From positions 1-64,000 of the forward strand of contig SJRY01000136.1 in the NCBI GenBank assembly GCA_011319805.1: DNA of 64,000 nt, in the 5' to 3' direction. The stretch is from Macrocybe gigantea (taxonomy: Eukaryota; Basidiomycota; Agaricomycetes; Agaricales; Callistosporiaceae). Shown here piece after piece: positions 34,401-46,958 of the stretch (position 1 is its first letter; the number at the start of each line of letters is the position of its first letter). Below the pieces are notes generated by a model. That model searched no databases. It worked only from the letters and a program-made list of their open reading frames with translations, and had not been told where the DNA came from. A program made the translations under genes and the position numbers.

Positions 34401-37074
34401 CTATTTTTCTTTTGCTTTCGGAGCGACTGTAATCTTGTTCACTGGACGTAGATATGGATAGACAGATGTCAGATGAAACGTTCCAGGGCTCGTGATGCTC
34501 GTTTCCGACCCAATCTCTGCTTGTGGATTCCATTTTTGGTTACTTGGCGCACCTCGTCTTCGCCGGGGCTTGCTTGGGATAATCGTTGAGTATCTGAAGA
34601 ACGTTGGTCAGATAGCGACGGAGATACGAGCCGGGGCCGACAGCAGGTGATATGAAAAATGACAAAGGACGCTTGTCTTACGACCATGTATGGAGTGGGG
34701 GCTTCGGCGCCGGCTATACGCCGCCATGCATGCTGTATATGTACATATGAAAGCCAGGGGTTGTTTTCCTCTGAATTCCTGCATGAGCAGATTTCAGTCA
34801 AGACTAAGTACAATCAAAAGAGAAAAGAGGAGAACATCGTTGAGCCCATGCTGTTTATGTCGAGAACGAAGGCTTGTCCCGGCGGCCATGGTTCTGACCT
34901 TGGACACAGGGACATTTCGCGTCGAAACGTCGAGCGTCGCTTGGCCAGCCTGGCAACTGTCAGCGATTGACAAGGACACTGGAAGTTTTTATCTTTTGTC
35001 TTTGTCGTCTCGGAGGACGCTCTGTCGACCGCCGCGGAGTGCGAAAATTGGAGACCCACCGATACAGGAATGGAGGTGTAGTACGGCTGAAGGACTGGAA
35101 AGGGTCTGAGAGGTTGACGACAGGCCTGACATCACAGGGACATATAAATTGGTTTCAAAGGATTTTTTTGGAAGGAATCTTGGGCAACTTCGGCAGCGTT
35201 TCAGTGTTCGTTCGGACTCCTTCGCGGACTTCTGTTCTTGCTGATATTTCCTCTCCCGCGAAACGGACTACCGCTGAGTCAGAAAATAAAGAGATTCCGC
35301 TGATGGGGTGGAGCAGTCCGCGATGTCGAGTTCATTCCTTCCCACTCAAGCAGACAAGTGGAGTATCTGTTCACCCACGTGCCAGACGAGCTTCTGCGGA
35401 GGATGTCATGAACGCGGCTGAGCTTTATGCCCCACGTGGGGTGTAGTGAATTGATCGAGCCTGGGATGCAACCGTGGTGGAGTGGGCAATGGGGTGAGAA
35501 TCATCGTTCTGCGAAGGAAGGGCCGACACACGTCGGTTGATCATTGATCCGTCCGCTCAAACCTGAGCCTATATCGTTTAAGGGTGCAAAGACCTCACGC
35601 AGAGGACAAACCGATTACGAAGACGGTTTAGCGCGAGGCGGTCTGTGGGGCGTTTGAAGGTGGAATGACGCCCTGGCCAACGTCTCGGCCACGTGTAGGG
35701 TGCATTCCAAGGCCGGCACTGTCGTCCATGAAAGGGATTCATCACCCATGTCGGGAGGATATCGTTTATAGGAGTAGAGAAGACGAAGGTAGGTGTGAGA
35801 CTAAACCCCGTTTTCCGGATTGCGGTCGAGTACTTGAAGCGGTAATGAAGATGCGTATATCGAATGTGCATCAAAAGTGCATGTGTGGAGCTCTTGAACT
35901 ATGGGATGGATATGCGAAGAGGTAAGACTGGCGGAACTGTTCATCGAGGCTGCCATCGGATGCGGTGAATTGTGAATTCCCGACGGTTTAAGTTTCGGCT
36001 TCAGAATGTGCTTGCAACCCGTGCTTCAGAGCGTCCCTAAAACTGATGCAAGACTTGGGAGAAAGGTGAAACGTTATTTCATCTTGGGGCGCGCCGTCTA
36101 TACGTGCCGTTGGTACGATGCCTTGAAAAGTCGTAGGTCAAGAGAGGCAGTTGATTTCGTTATATTTGCATTGTAAGCGGGGCACGCCTATTACCCGTGG
36201 ACGATTCGGGTGTCGTCAAACCCAGATTTGAACTGCAACCAGCAAGGCACGATGTGACGACACGTCTGGGGAACGGCAATGCATTCGAGGAACGTAGAAA
36301 GTTAAACTTCAGACGCGTGATACCAAAACCCATTTGATTAACGATCTGGAGAAGGCAGGATGGTACGAGCTCGAGCTAGATTGTGCAGGAGGAAACTTTG
36401 TTGCAATTTTGATGGATTCCCCACGTGAAGGTCGGACAACGTGTTTCCCTTGGCCATCATGCCACAGATGATGCTGTTGTCAGTGCGCCGCAGTTGCTTG
36501 GCCGCAGCTTGTTACATTTTGATATTCGTTCTGCCCTATCTGTTTAAGATGATGAAAGTCGAACCAGCCCGGTCCTACCATGGCCTACTATGTTTTCGTG
36601 ACGCCAAGGAAGCAAGAGGCCAAAGCTGCCGTGCTTTTGTGATGAAAAGTTGATCCAGCACTCAGCATCGCCATATCCAATCGAGACGATGATATTTCAG
36701 AAGATGGTGTAACTAAATGGATCCTAAATATAAGCGCATAAATAGGTTTTGCCGGATCTTTCCCGTTTCGGTCGTCGATGCAACAGCAGTGCTGACGACT
36801 GCCAGCGGCCAAGCGAGCTCATTATCCCCGCCCATCTCCTCATCATCGCAGAGCGTGTATGCACGCCCTCGACATTTCTTGACGTTCTACTCAGAACAAG
36901 TCATTGAGCGTGGTGACGCAGCATCAAAGGCGCGACACTTGAGCGCAGCGGTCGGAGAAGCCACCGGTGAGCTGCGGACTCGCTTTTCCAACTGGCCCTA
37001 GGTTGATCAGGTTCTCCCCCGTCTTGACCCGTCCTTGTAGAGTCTTCAATTCCGTCTACAGCACCGCATATGCC
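31484..37074. other. Second long gene-poor region
   Basis: No gene I can support in about 5.6 kb. Part of 31500-32170 and 32580-33000 is pyrimidine-rich. Frames of up to 159 codons near 34690-35446 show no family sequence, no repeats and no mobile-element motif. Confidence 0.45.
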
Positions 37075-38676
37075 ATGGACTTATGGCGAGGAATCTCACG
37101 GCGGTTTAACGACAGTCCTGAACGTCGATATTCAGAAGAGGACTACGAACTACTCCCAAACGAGCCCCGTTCCAATGGGATATCGACAGCCCCGCGCAGC
37201 AGGAGCGGCTGGTGCCGCTTGAGGCTGAAAACATGTCTTCACTTCCTTACTTTACGCCGAATCCTCTTTTCCTGGCTGTTATACCCTTCCTGCTAGTCTT
37301 TGGAGTCTTGTTATCTGGCATACCCCCTAATTTCGAAGATATACGGACTTTTGAGAAAATGTTGCCGCAGCATAATCTGACGAGAGCCATGCAAGAACCT
37401 GAGATGTATCTAAGGATTCGTGGGCAGCTGTGGGGACATGGTCTAAACAACATATTGCAAGAGATGTGAGTATGTTCAACTGAATCTCACCCCGTACTGT
37501 GAAGGATAACACGTTTCCTTTTCTTCATTCCCAGACTACTCTTGTCGTACATGGCATATACTGCCAATCGATCATTTGTGTTTGAGGACTACGTCTGGTC
37601 CCATTTGCCTTTCCCCTACACTCTCTACGACTTTGCTTTACGACCTGTACGAATGCCCTTGAATGCTTTCATATCCGGACCGACTGCTGGAGGACCCGCC
37701 CCGCGCTCACGCGCCATCAACTACAAATTCTGGGAGCGCGTTTGTCCACCTGAAAAACGACGTACTATTACATCAAAAGATAATCCCAGCGACAGCGAAG
37801 GGAGTGAAATTGTCAAGTATTGGATAGACCAGTTGAAGGACATTCAAGATCAATGCTTAGAGATAGACATGACGGACAAGCCCATCTTTGACAGAAAGTA
37901 CGCAGGTTGTCTTTGCGACATTTCAATAGCTTATCCTGCCATAGCTTCTTTGGCAGTCCACGAATCATATCAACGTGGCCAGGACTGTCCAAATCGCCTA
38001 CGCTGCAAGATTTTGTGTGGTCTCCACTGGTCCAATCCGCGGTCACACGCAATTTCGTCATTCTTCAACCTGCATCCGTAAAATCACTTTACGATCCTTC
38101 ATCAAACTCGACAATGTCCGGCCTCGTCGCGCTGCATCTCCGGCGCGGGGATTATAAACGGCACTGTCCACGCCTGGCTAACTGGCACAGCCTCTACAAC
38201 GGTCTGAACCAGTATCCTTCGCTTCCCGACAAATTCGATCCGACGCCGTACGAGGGCGATAGCGCGCACATGGCGTACTACCTGCGACACTGCCTGCCGA
38301 CCGTGGAGCAGATCGTGGAGAGGCTGAGGGCCGTCAGGCAGGAGAATCCTGGCCTGAAGAGGGTCTACGTGCTCACGAATGCGTGGGGCTGGTGGCTCAA
38401 CGGGCTGAAGAGCGCGCTGCAAAAAGACGGGTGGGAGGATTTGAAGAGCAGCTTGGACATCCAACTGGACGCGGCGCAGGACTATGTCGCTATGGCGGTC
38501 GACATGGCCATCGCGGAAAAGGCGGAAGTGTTTGTGGGCAACGGGGTGAGTCTCGAGCGTCTGTATCCTAGATTGGTTGTTGACCTCTTTTCTTTCAGTT
38601 CTCGAGTCTGACATCCAACATTGTCATGTTTCGGATGGCAAAAGGACTTGACATCAAAACTAATCTGTTTCTGTGA
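37075..38676 (+). CDS. GDP-fucose O-fucosyltransferase-like type II membrane protein
   Basis: The catalytic part resembles fungal O-fucosyltransferase-family proteins of the Golgi. Exons from the first safe Met are 37233-37465, 37535-37897, 37945-38545 and 38599-38676 (424 residues, introns 69, 47 and 53 nt). One membrane span, PLFLAVIPFLLVFGVLLSGI, is near the N-terminus. Family-like stretches are LWGHGLNNILQE, NRSFVFEDYVW, GLVALHLRRGDYKRHC (GDP-fucose binding region with HxRRGD), RVYVLTNA and MAIAEKAEVFVGNGFSSLTSN. Upstream, a frame starting at ATG 37075 encodes a plausible cytosolic tail (EEDYELLPNEP) but is one base out of phase with the rest; a missing base in the CCCC run near 37190 would join them. 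The gene therefore starts at 37075 with a frameshift, or at 37233. Confidence 0.8.
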
Positions 38677-38970
38677 ATTATTTATACTTTAGACTAATCC
38701 TTTTTTTCTGGCTTGGGTTTTTATTCGTTATTTGGGGAAGCCTAGAAGTTATGCATGCATCTGCTTTACTCGCATCAACCCTGCCTTGCAGACAGCAGAG
38801 CCTTCGACGATTGCTACTCACCTGAGGGGGACGACGACTTACTAGAAACAATTACATTCGGCAAAGGGATCGTTAGAATATAAGCTGGCCCGGAACAGAA
38901 AGTAGTTCTAGGACACAGTGTTGGCTGCAAATGGCTATTACGTAATAGCAGAGGGTGTTGGTGAGGAACC

Positions 38971-39528
38971 ATGTTGCAAGCCTTCCGTCGCTGTTCTACA
39001 ATCCCGCATCGTCAGCGTCTCTGGCCCGCGCGGCGTCTCTTCGCGTCCTCCTCGATCGCGCGCGCTGACCCATGGCCGCTAGTGAACACCCCCGAGCACC
39101 TGGCCTCCACGCAGACCCCTGCCGACCTGCCCGCGCCGACTCCTCTACCACGGCCGAACGAGCCCATCGAGACCATGCGCGCACGGCTCGTGTACCAATC
39201 GCGCAAGCGCGGCACGCTAGAGAGCGACCTGCTCTTGAGCACGTTTGCGAAAGAGAATCTGGACACGATGAGCGAGGCGGAGCTCAAGGAGTACGATAGG
39301 GTGCGTTTTTGTTTGCCGCTCCCGCTGCATCCGGTGAATGAATGAATAAATGTTTGGGTCCTTTTTTGTATATAGCTGCTGGATGAACCAGATTGGGACA
39401 TTTATTACTGGTCGACTGGCAAGAGGACGCCGCCCGAACGTTGGAGAGACTCCAAGCTGCTCGAAAAATTGGCCCAGCATGTGCGGAACGACGGGAAAGC
39501 GGCTCGACGTATGCCGTCACTGGAATGA
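38971..39528 (+). CDS. SDH5: Succinate dehydrogenase assembly factor 2 (SDH5/SDHAF2)
   Basis: Sdh5 is the mitochondrial matrix factor needed to attach FAD covalently to the succinate dehydrogenase flavoprotein. Exons 38971-39300 and 39376-39528 (75-nt GT-AG intron) give 160 residues. The N-terminus is an Arg-rich presequence ([20 protein letters not shown]). The conserved core [20 protein letters not shown] is near residues 69-88, followed by [19 protein letters not shown] and, in exon 2, [20 protein letters not shown], all family hallmarks. The gene starts 294 bp after the fucosyltransferase stop on the same strand. Confidence 0.95.
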
Positions 39529-39816
39529 GGGGGAAAAAAAGGCTGCGAAACGCGAGCCGTGCAATAAGACTTTACCAGCGTGCCAGGCTGTTGGACGTCC
39601 TGTCATGCTGAGCTAGGTGTCTTTTCGCATATAGGAAAATTGTCTTTGTCGAAGCTACATCAAATAAACAATCCAGCTTACTGGCGTTTAGAGCTAGAAA
39701 GCGAGCAAAATCGTGAGGTCTATATAAGCACCTACAGAATAAAGAGATCGCAAGCAATGTACAATTATCCGGCATTAAATGAAAATAATAGTCTTGCAAT
39801 GTGTCAGTTAGCAGCC

Positions 39817-41386
39817 CTAGTCCTCTAACAGCCCGCCGGCCTGCTCCCGGACGTCCTCATTATCGTCTCCGCCATCGCGAGGCACGAAGTTGGGATCCCT
39901 CATGGCCAGTTTCAGATCATACCTTCTCAGCAACAGTCGATCGACCCACCCGCCGGGCGGGAACATCTTGTCCCACTGGTTGTGCAAGTGCACGCCAAAG
40001 ACCTTGCCGAGGACCTCGTCGAGGCCGCCACCCTCTTCCAAGCCGAGGCCCATGGTCCAGCGCCCGTTTTTGTTGTCGCGAGCGAAGGGATCGGGGAGGC
40101 GATTGTCCAAGCGGCACGAACGACCGTCGCTGAAGCAGAAGGGGAGGATCTTGAACGGAGGGATCGAGTGCGCGACGAGTCGCCGCCAGAGCTTAAAGTA
40201 GAGCAGGCCGCCCCAGTCCGTGGAGTGTGTGCGTGGAGGCGGGGATGTGGCCATGATGTGGAATGCCTCGCAGAGGTAGGGGAGTGTTGCCGAAAGCGCA
40301 TGAGTGCTCCGTTCAGGGGTTCGTAGATTTTGTCTGGCGTCTGGCAGTGAGTTCCGGGATGTCAGAACCAGCAATGCTGTGAAGAAACGCACCATAGCAG
40401 TCCCACTGCGTCACAAACTCGTGTTCCAGCAGAGGCCCCAAGTCCCTTGTCAAGAGAGAGTCCATGTCCACCCATACGCCACCGTAGGTCCACAAGAGCA
40501 GCAGCCGCACCAAGTCCCCATCCACCCACGCCTTCTTGTCCTTCATCTTGAGCAGCTCACTCCCATCGAGCTCCGTCGAGCGCGCGAGAGTGGGGACATC
40601 GACAACGCGAAGCGCGAACGACTCGGGGTAGCGCGCGAGGTACTTGCGGAGGATGTCGTTGTGGCTGAGATCGCCGTTGGACCACAGGACGAGGCGCGAC
40701 GCGGCGAGATCCTGCGTCGCGAAAAAGGACTTTAGCATCCACTCCTGGCGCGGACCGAACGGCACGAGGTCCGTCCGCCAGTACGTGTGGAACTGCGTGC
40801 GCGCATCAGGCGGGACCCATCCGTGCCCACGACGGTCCTCCCTGCTCGGCTGGATCGTGCCCGCGAAGTCGTAGCAATCGAGTCCTAGGCGTAGCGGCAT
40901 GCCCGCTTGCACCTCGGTGCGCCGACGCCCGTAGAGCGCTTCGGAGAGGTTGTACCGCGGGCTGACACGCGCGGGGTCAAAGCACCCCGAGAGTGGCGCG
41001 ACGGGCTCGATCTCGGATTTGACCCACGCGCGTGGATAGAACGCGAGCTCGATGTGCGGTTCGTAGAGATAGAGCCCGAGAAGAAGAAGCAGCAACGTCG
41101 AGGGGAGCGCGAACTTGAGGAACGTCCGAAGCGTGCGGCGGCGCGCGGGCGTGGCGAGGCCGGCTAGCCAGCGGCGTCCCCGCGAGCGATATGTGGGCAA
41201 AGGAGGCGATAAATAGGGGGTATAAGAGGGGTCGTCGTCTGGGTCGTGAGTCGTCAGAGACATGGGATACCGCGCGGCGTCGTCGTGGCGGTGTGCTGGC
41301 AGCGACCGGAGGCGCGGCGAGCTCGAGGATTCCGGGAATGCGTACATGGGCAGCCTGAGGCGTTCCGACCCGCCTCGCGCCGCCAT
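39817..41386 (-). CDS. Family-32-type glycosyltransferase with DxD motif, one suspected missing base
   Basis: A type II Golgi glycosyltransferase of the Gly_transf_sug / alpha-1,4-glycosyltransferase type. Exon 1 is 41386-40393 and exon 2 starts at 40333 after a 59-nt GT-AG intron. A Ser/Pro-rich cytosolic tail is followed by a Leu-rich membrane anchor near residues 89-108. The nucleotide-sugar site is TYGGVWVDMDSLL with D307-M-D309. In exon 2 the frame reads NGALMRFRQHS and then must shift to continue with YLCEAFHIMATSPP...DWGGLLYF and the end; the GGGG at 40278-40281 (CCCC on the coding strand) needs a fifth G to keep frame (HSPYLCEAF). The C-terminal part VHLHNQWDKMFPPGGWV and LLRRYDLKLAMRD fits the family. 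Acceptor and linkage are unknown. Confidence 0.85.
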
Positions 41387-42174
41387 CGTTGGGCCTGGGC
41401 TTCCGTTTTGCCTGTGCAGCAGCGCCGGCTCCTCTGCTCAATCGAGGACGGATATTTGCAGATCCGCGAAAAATTTTTCTTTACTTTTCTTTTTCTTTCA
41501 ATCGTTTTTTTTTTCCTGGTGCGCGTGGCCCGGTCGGTTTGTTTTTGGAGAGATTAACGTCCGACAAAGCTCGTATCGTTTACGTCGGGGATATGACTTG
41601 AGGACTCACGTAGGCGAGCCTGTTTGTGGGTGGGTGTTGCGATCATCCATGCAACCCGCTGACACGCAATCGTGATGCGGCGGACTCGGACACAATTCGC
41701 ACATCGAAAAAGAGTTTCAGCTACAACACTCTTCCGACGTGTCTACCTACGTACACTACACATGCCTCCAGATCCACCTCCGACAAACACACTCTGTCCC
41801 ACAGATCATCTCGGAACCATCGACATTTAACGAGGAAATATAACGTTGCTTATACAATGACAGTAGAATAGAAGAATGGCAGCAGCGAGAGGGGGGAGCA
41901 AGGAGAGCTGATGACCGATAGCCCGGAAAAAATGATATATGCTTTCGGACGCCCGGGCTTGATATAGACGGTGAAGGGGATGAGAGTGAGTTTTAAGAAA
42001 GAAACGAGCGCGGACGGATTAGTCGTCAATTGTTGAGGGAAGAGATAGTCGCCATTCAGTTTAGATAAAGAAAAGGTAAGGGCTGAACGAGATGAGGAAT
42101 GCGGAACGGGCGTGTTTTTGTCGGGTTTGAGTATGGAGGCCACCGCACACACACACAAAGCAAGGACGCAGAAA
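41387..42174. other. Intergenic region
   Basis: Promoter of the glycosyltransferase and 3' end of DHH1, both minus strand. A T-rich tract lies at about 41465-41520. No gene seen. Confidence 0.5.
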
Positions 42175-43841
42175 TCATCGAGCCACCGGCGCCCCGCTTC
42201 GGTAACTCGGTTGAGGTTGTCCTCTTGGGTTGGTCGCCGCGCCGTTCTGCCGAACTTGCTGTGACCGCTGTCCATTGCTCTGATACACAACCTGCGCTGG
42301 CACCGCGTTCGGCTGCGCCTGGCGAACAGGTTGAACAGGAATAGCTTGCTGCCTCTGCTGCTGCTGCTGTTGCTGTTGTTGCTTTTGCGGCACGGGCTCG
42401 TCTGGTAGAGACGGTGCGACATAGAGGCCTTTGTCGATGTGTGGAGGGATGGGCTGAATCTCTGTGCCGAGCTCCTGCTCAATCCTGTACAGATTGAACC
42501 TGTCCTCGTACGTGACGAGGTTGATGGCGAGACCTAGGTGGCCGAAACGGCCCGAACGGCCTATACGGTGCAAATATGTTTCGCTGTTCTTGGGAAAGTC
42601 AAAGTTGATGACGACGTTCACGGCTTGGATATCGATTCCACGGGTGAGGAGATCGGAACAGACGAGGTTTCGGCACACGCCGTTGCGGAAGTCGTGGAAG
42701 ACGCGATTTCGGTGCGACTGAAGCATCTTTGCGTGCGAGTAGAAGCAGGAATATCCGAGCTCCGTCACTTTCTTTGCAAGGAGCTCTACGCGGTTGGTAG
42801 AGTTACAAAAGATGATGGATTGGTTGATTTGTAACTGAAACAAGCGGTTTGGGTGGGTTGATCGAGGTTGACATGGCTGCATTAGACTTACTCGGGAGAA
42901 AAGCGTGTTCAAGCAATGCACTTTTTGTCGTTCTTCGACATAGGCGTAATACTGCGTAACACCGCGAAGGGTGAGCTCGTCCATGAGGTTGATCTCATAA
43001 GGGGACCTCATGTGTTTATCCTGCACGATCACAGCTGTCAGATCAAGGCACCCATGATCCATGACAAGAGCGGAGCATACCTTAAAGTCCTTCACGATCA
43101 TGGGGAAAGTGGCGCTGAAGAGCATGACTTGACGCTCAGCAGGGAGATAGGCTAGGAGTTGTTCCATGACGGGGGCGAATTCAGGGGAGAGTAGTTTATC
43201 GGCTTCGTCCATGACAAAGACGGGACATTCGCTTAGGTCAGCCACGCCCTTGCTCGCCAGGTCGAGGATGCGGCCTGGCGTGCCGACAAGGACATGCACG
43301 GTATCGGAGAGTCGAAGGATATCGTCCTTGAGAGTGGTACCACCGGTGGTAACCATGACCTGGAGGCCCATATGCTTGCCAAGAATCTTGCAAACTTGGG
43401 AGGTCTGGAGGGCAAGTTCGCGCGTCGGTACGAGGAGGAGGGCCTGGATCTTGTTCTTGGCCACGTCGACCTGCTGCAGGGTTGGAATGACGAACGCGGC
43501 GGTTTTGCCCGTACCATTTTTGGCACGAGCGAGGATATCGCGTTTCTGGAGCGCGATGGGGATGGCTTCTTCTTGTATCGGTGAAGGCCTCTCGAAGCCG
43601 GCCTCGAAGATGCCCATGAGAAGCTCCCGCCGCAGTTCCATGTCCTCGAACTCGAGGCCCTTTGTGGCGGTCACATCTTCTGTCTGGGGGCGGACGTCTT
43701 TTGGAGGCGGGCGGAGGCCGGCTTTCCAAGAGTCGTTGACGGAGGGTCTGGGGGGATCGGTGTCAGCTCTGGTGTGACGACAGATAGACATACAAAAAGA
43801 GGTGCTCACGTCGAGGATGTTGATGGTCCTGTTTGCGACAT
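42175..43841 (-). CDS. DHH1: DEAD-box RNA helicase DHH1 (DDX6-like)
   Basis: Dhh1 is the cytoplasmic P-body helicase that represses translation and activates mRNA decapping. Exons on the minus strand are 43841-43810, 43747-43081, 43020-42892 and 42834-42175 (495 residues). The core is highly conserved: [90 protein letters not shown] and [11 protein letters not shown]. The C-terminal tail has a Gln run and Gln/Pro/Arg-rich sequence, as in fungal orthologs. Introns 2 (60 nt) and 3 (57 nt) are multiples of three without stops, so the unspliced transcript stays open through both; conserved flanks ([10 protein letters not shown] and [11 protein letters not shown]) show they are introns. The gene is divergent to the SDR gene, 438 bp away. 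Confidence 0.97.
42345..42390 (-). repeat. Glutamine-codon tract in DHH1
   Basis: A run of CAG/CAA codons (minus strand) encodes a nearly pure Gln stretch in the low-complexity tail, the kind of region that promotes P-body condensation and varies in length. Confidence 0.8.
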
Positions 43842-44279
43842 GGGGGAGAAGGTCAATAAAAGCTTGGTTTTGGAGATTTGAGTTCTTGGTAATGCCGATA
43901 TGGCGCGTGCAGCAGAGGCAGAGGCGGAAGTAGTGGAAGAGAATGGGACAAGGTCTGAGATTCGGGTTGGTTTCGGCGCTCAGAACTCTGATAGTTCAGC
44001 TGCGGATGCGAGGACGACGTGCGCGAGGCTTTAATGTGAGCGAGAGCTGTCAAGGGCGTTGTTAGGAAAGTTGAGCGAGGTTTGAGTTGAAAGCAACGAC
44101 CAGGTGGATTGGGTGAGGAGGAAAAAGTCGATTTGCAAAGACCTGTGGCTCATTTTCGCACGGTCATTTTTCAACGCCCGCTGTGTCTGGCGCAGGCTTC
44201 TATTGGAATCATGTAAATCCAGACACATGCCCTTCTTATCGCTGATCGCACCCTCAAGTCCACTCGTCTTTGGATCGCA
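43842..44279. promoter_or_regulatory. Divergent promoter region of DHH1 and SDR gene
   Basis: The 438-bp gap separates two start codons on opposite strands and must hold both promoters. I see no clear TATA box or repeated motif. Confidence 0.4.
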
Positions 44280-45344
44280 ATGGCGCACAGCAGAGACGAG
44301 CTGGCCAGCAGAGTCCTGCCGTACATGGAGCTATCGGACGCATCGAATCCTTTGACGCGTCCGATTCCGCCTGATCCCTCCCTGAGCCCCTCTGAGCGAG
44401 CTGCATGGCGTTTCTCCGTCAAAGGAAACGCAATCGGTGAGCCTAAACCACCGGGGCCTATGAAGCTATGATCTTACTCTCATCACAGTCACTGGCGGAG
44501 CAGGGAACCTCGCCCTTGCAGCTGCCCGCGCTCTCCTCGAGCACGGTCTGTCTGGCTTGGCCCTGTTCGATGTAGAATCGTCCTTCGCGTCGTCGCAGGG
44601 TGCCATCGATGCGCTGCGCAGGGACTTTTCCGCCTCGAACGTCCTGACCATCCCCGTAGACGTAACTGATCCTCAGGCGGTACAGGCTGGTGTTGACCGG
44701 ACGGTGAGCGAGCTCGGAGGAGTGGATATTCTTCTGTGCTTCGCCGGCATCGTCGGATGCACGCATGCCGCGGAGATGAGCTTCGAGGAGTGGAGGAGGG
44801 TGTTCGACGTCAACACTACGGGGAGCTGGCTCTGCGCGCAGGCCGTCGGAAGGCTAGCTTTCTTCCTTTTTCACACCCGATTAAATAATTCACGCTGACC
44901 CATCAACCCCAGGCAGATGATCCAGCAAGGCCAAGGGGGCTCTATCATTCTCACTGCCTCCATTTCTGCGCACCGCGTCAACTTCCCGCAGCCTCAGGTC
45001 GCATACAACGTCTCCAAGGCAGGCATCTTGCAGCTCAAGAGCTCCCTCGCCGCCGAGTGGGCGCGCTATGGCGTCCGCGTGAATAGTGTCAGCCCAGGTT
45101 ACATGGATACCATTCTGAACGCCGGCGAGGGGCTCGAGAGCACGCGCCGCATATGGACGGCGCGTATCCCGATGGGCAGAATAGGTGATCCCGGTGAGCT
45201 GGTAGGCGTTTTAGTGTTGCTCTGCAGTCCGGCTGGGAAATACATCAACGGGGCTGATATCATCGTAGATGGTGAGTTCGCATGTCCTAGTGAACACCCG
45301 AAAATAAGGAATGATATTGTATAGGAGGAATTTCCGTTTTCTAA
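44280..45344 (+). CDS. Short-chain dehydrogenase/reductase (polyol/L-xylulose reductase-like)
   Basis: The 299-residue protein is a classical SDR oxidoreductase, probably NADP(H)-dependent and cytosolic. Exons are 44280-44436, 44489-44852, 44913-45271 and 45325-45344. The cofactor loop is VTGGAGNLA from residue 53, with NVLTIPVDVTD and LLCFAGIVG following. The catalytic residues are S190 (TASIS), Y205 and K209 (YNVSK), and the C-terminus is DGGISVF, shared with fungal sorbitol/arabinitol dehydrogenase-like SDRs. Intron 2 needs the donor AG|GCTAGC to give QAVGRQMIQQG; a GT donor 8 nt upstream with a shifted acceptor would drop four residues (VGRQ) but also keep frame. Next genes are an enoyl-reductase-like protein and a terpene synthase, so a role in specialised metabolism is possible but unproven. 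Confidence 0.87.
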
Positions 45345-46958
45345 GTCAGAATCTGGATCATCGTCCCTCCTTTGACTGTTCCACTGGAAGAGCATGAATT
45401 TCTGTGGCATTCAGATAAACGTGAACAACGCCGTGTAGGTCATTGGTCACCATTTGGTTTATGTTGTCACTTTTCTCCCAAGGCCAATTGGCCATGGGCT
45501 TAATATGCATGTTCCCCTCCTCTTGCTGTTCGAGAGCGGTCATTGCTTGACTTGTCAGCCGCGGGAAGAAGTTGCATACTTGCAAGCCGTTGACTAGCCG
45601 CTCAGCGGGGTTTTCTGGGACATCGCTATTCTTGGCTTTACATAAGGAGGACGCCCGTGATTTCTAGGTTGTAGCGCTAGCCGAACTCAACTCAATGACA
45701 GAGAAGCATCGGATCAAAACGCTCGCCGACTTGCTTATGCGAAACTGGCAGCCAGGCGCATTTCGCTCCGAATGGACGGCACAGACGTTTCGTTCCTGCG
45801 CTTCAGCTCGCATAGGCTTTGTGATAAGCCATTTTCCAGGTCCCGAAGGGTGCAGAAAGACAGGGCGAGGAGGGCACTACCATTCTGACTGGATTTTGTT
45901 CCCGGATGGCAATGCGATCGATCACGCCGGTTTTCCGAACTTGGTGACCAAAGCCCTGGAAGCGAGGTCTGCACATTCTGAGCCACCAGATCTGCCTTGA
46001 TAGATATCTCAAAAACAGAATATGGCATTCTAAGAGAAAAACGATACGTTGTGTTGCTATTTCAGACTAAACGCGTCAGACTGTTTGGAAGACTCGCAAT
46101 TACCGAGGGATGCAAGCTAAACCATTGCATCTACTCCAACAACCCAATATCAAACTTGTCCATTGTAAAAAAAAAAATCTTCGAACCACTGCGGCTATCT
46201 CAACAAGCTGGTCCAACTGTTTCCGGGTTGGACAATGCCAGAATAGCCTTTTCAGCAGTGTGCAATCGATTACCGTCAAATGCAACATCACGCCTTCTTC
46301 TCTCTTACTTCACGTAGAAGAGGACAGAACTACGATCCCGAAATGGCCGAAAGGACTCTGTATCTGGCAAGACTGTACGGGCGCTTCAACTCTGTTCGTT
46401 GCTGAGACTATTCTATCGCACAGAATTAAGCATTAAAATCCAGGAAAATCTTGAGTACGCACTTTTTTGAGGTAATAATGACATGAACTGCCAGCATCTT
46501 GGACGCGTCGTTGAGAGTGGCGAAGGTGAACAAGAAAAGGTGTGATGCTACTGATACGCATCCAATGCCTTTGCAGGTAATCACTACTCGAAGCTACCAC
46601 TCGCCCAGCTTTGTTGAACGGTGGACACAACTGTTTTGAATTAGCGACTAACAGTCTTGTTATACATACTGAGAGTCGCTTTGTTTGCGGCGTCGCCCGT
46701 CGTCTCCTGTAAGACAACTGGAACAAAGAAAAATGATCATCAATTATCATAGCGACCGAGGTGTTACTGTTTGAGTCAGACAGCGGAGGTGCAGACCGCT
46801 GGCATCGTTCACGCATTCAGGCATGAGAAGTATAGCATATAATGACAAAAAAATGAGAGCGAATGAAATCTCAGCCTGAGCCACAAAGACTCGCAGAATC
46901 TGTTTTTAACAGTACATTGATGATTTGCGGAATTAGTCTGATCCACAGTTCATATTAC
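45345..46958. other. Convergent intergenic region, 1.6 kb
   Basis: No supported gene between the SDR stop and the enoyl-reductase stop. Short frames only; an A-run at about 46168. Confidence 0.5.
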
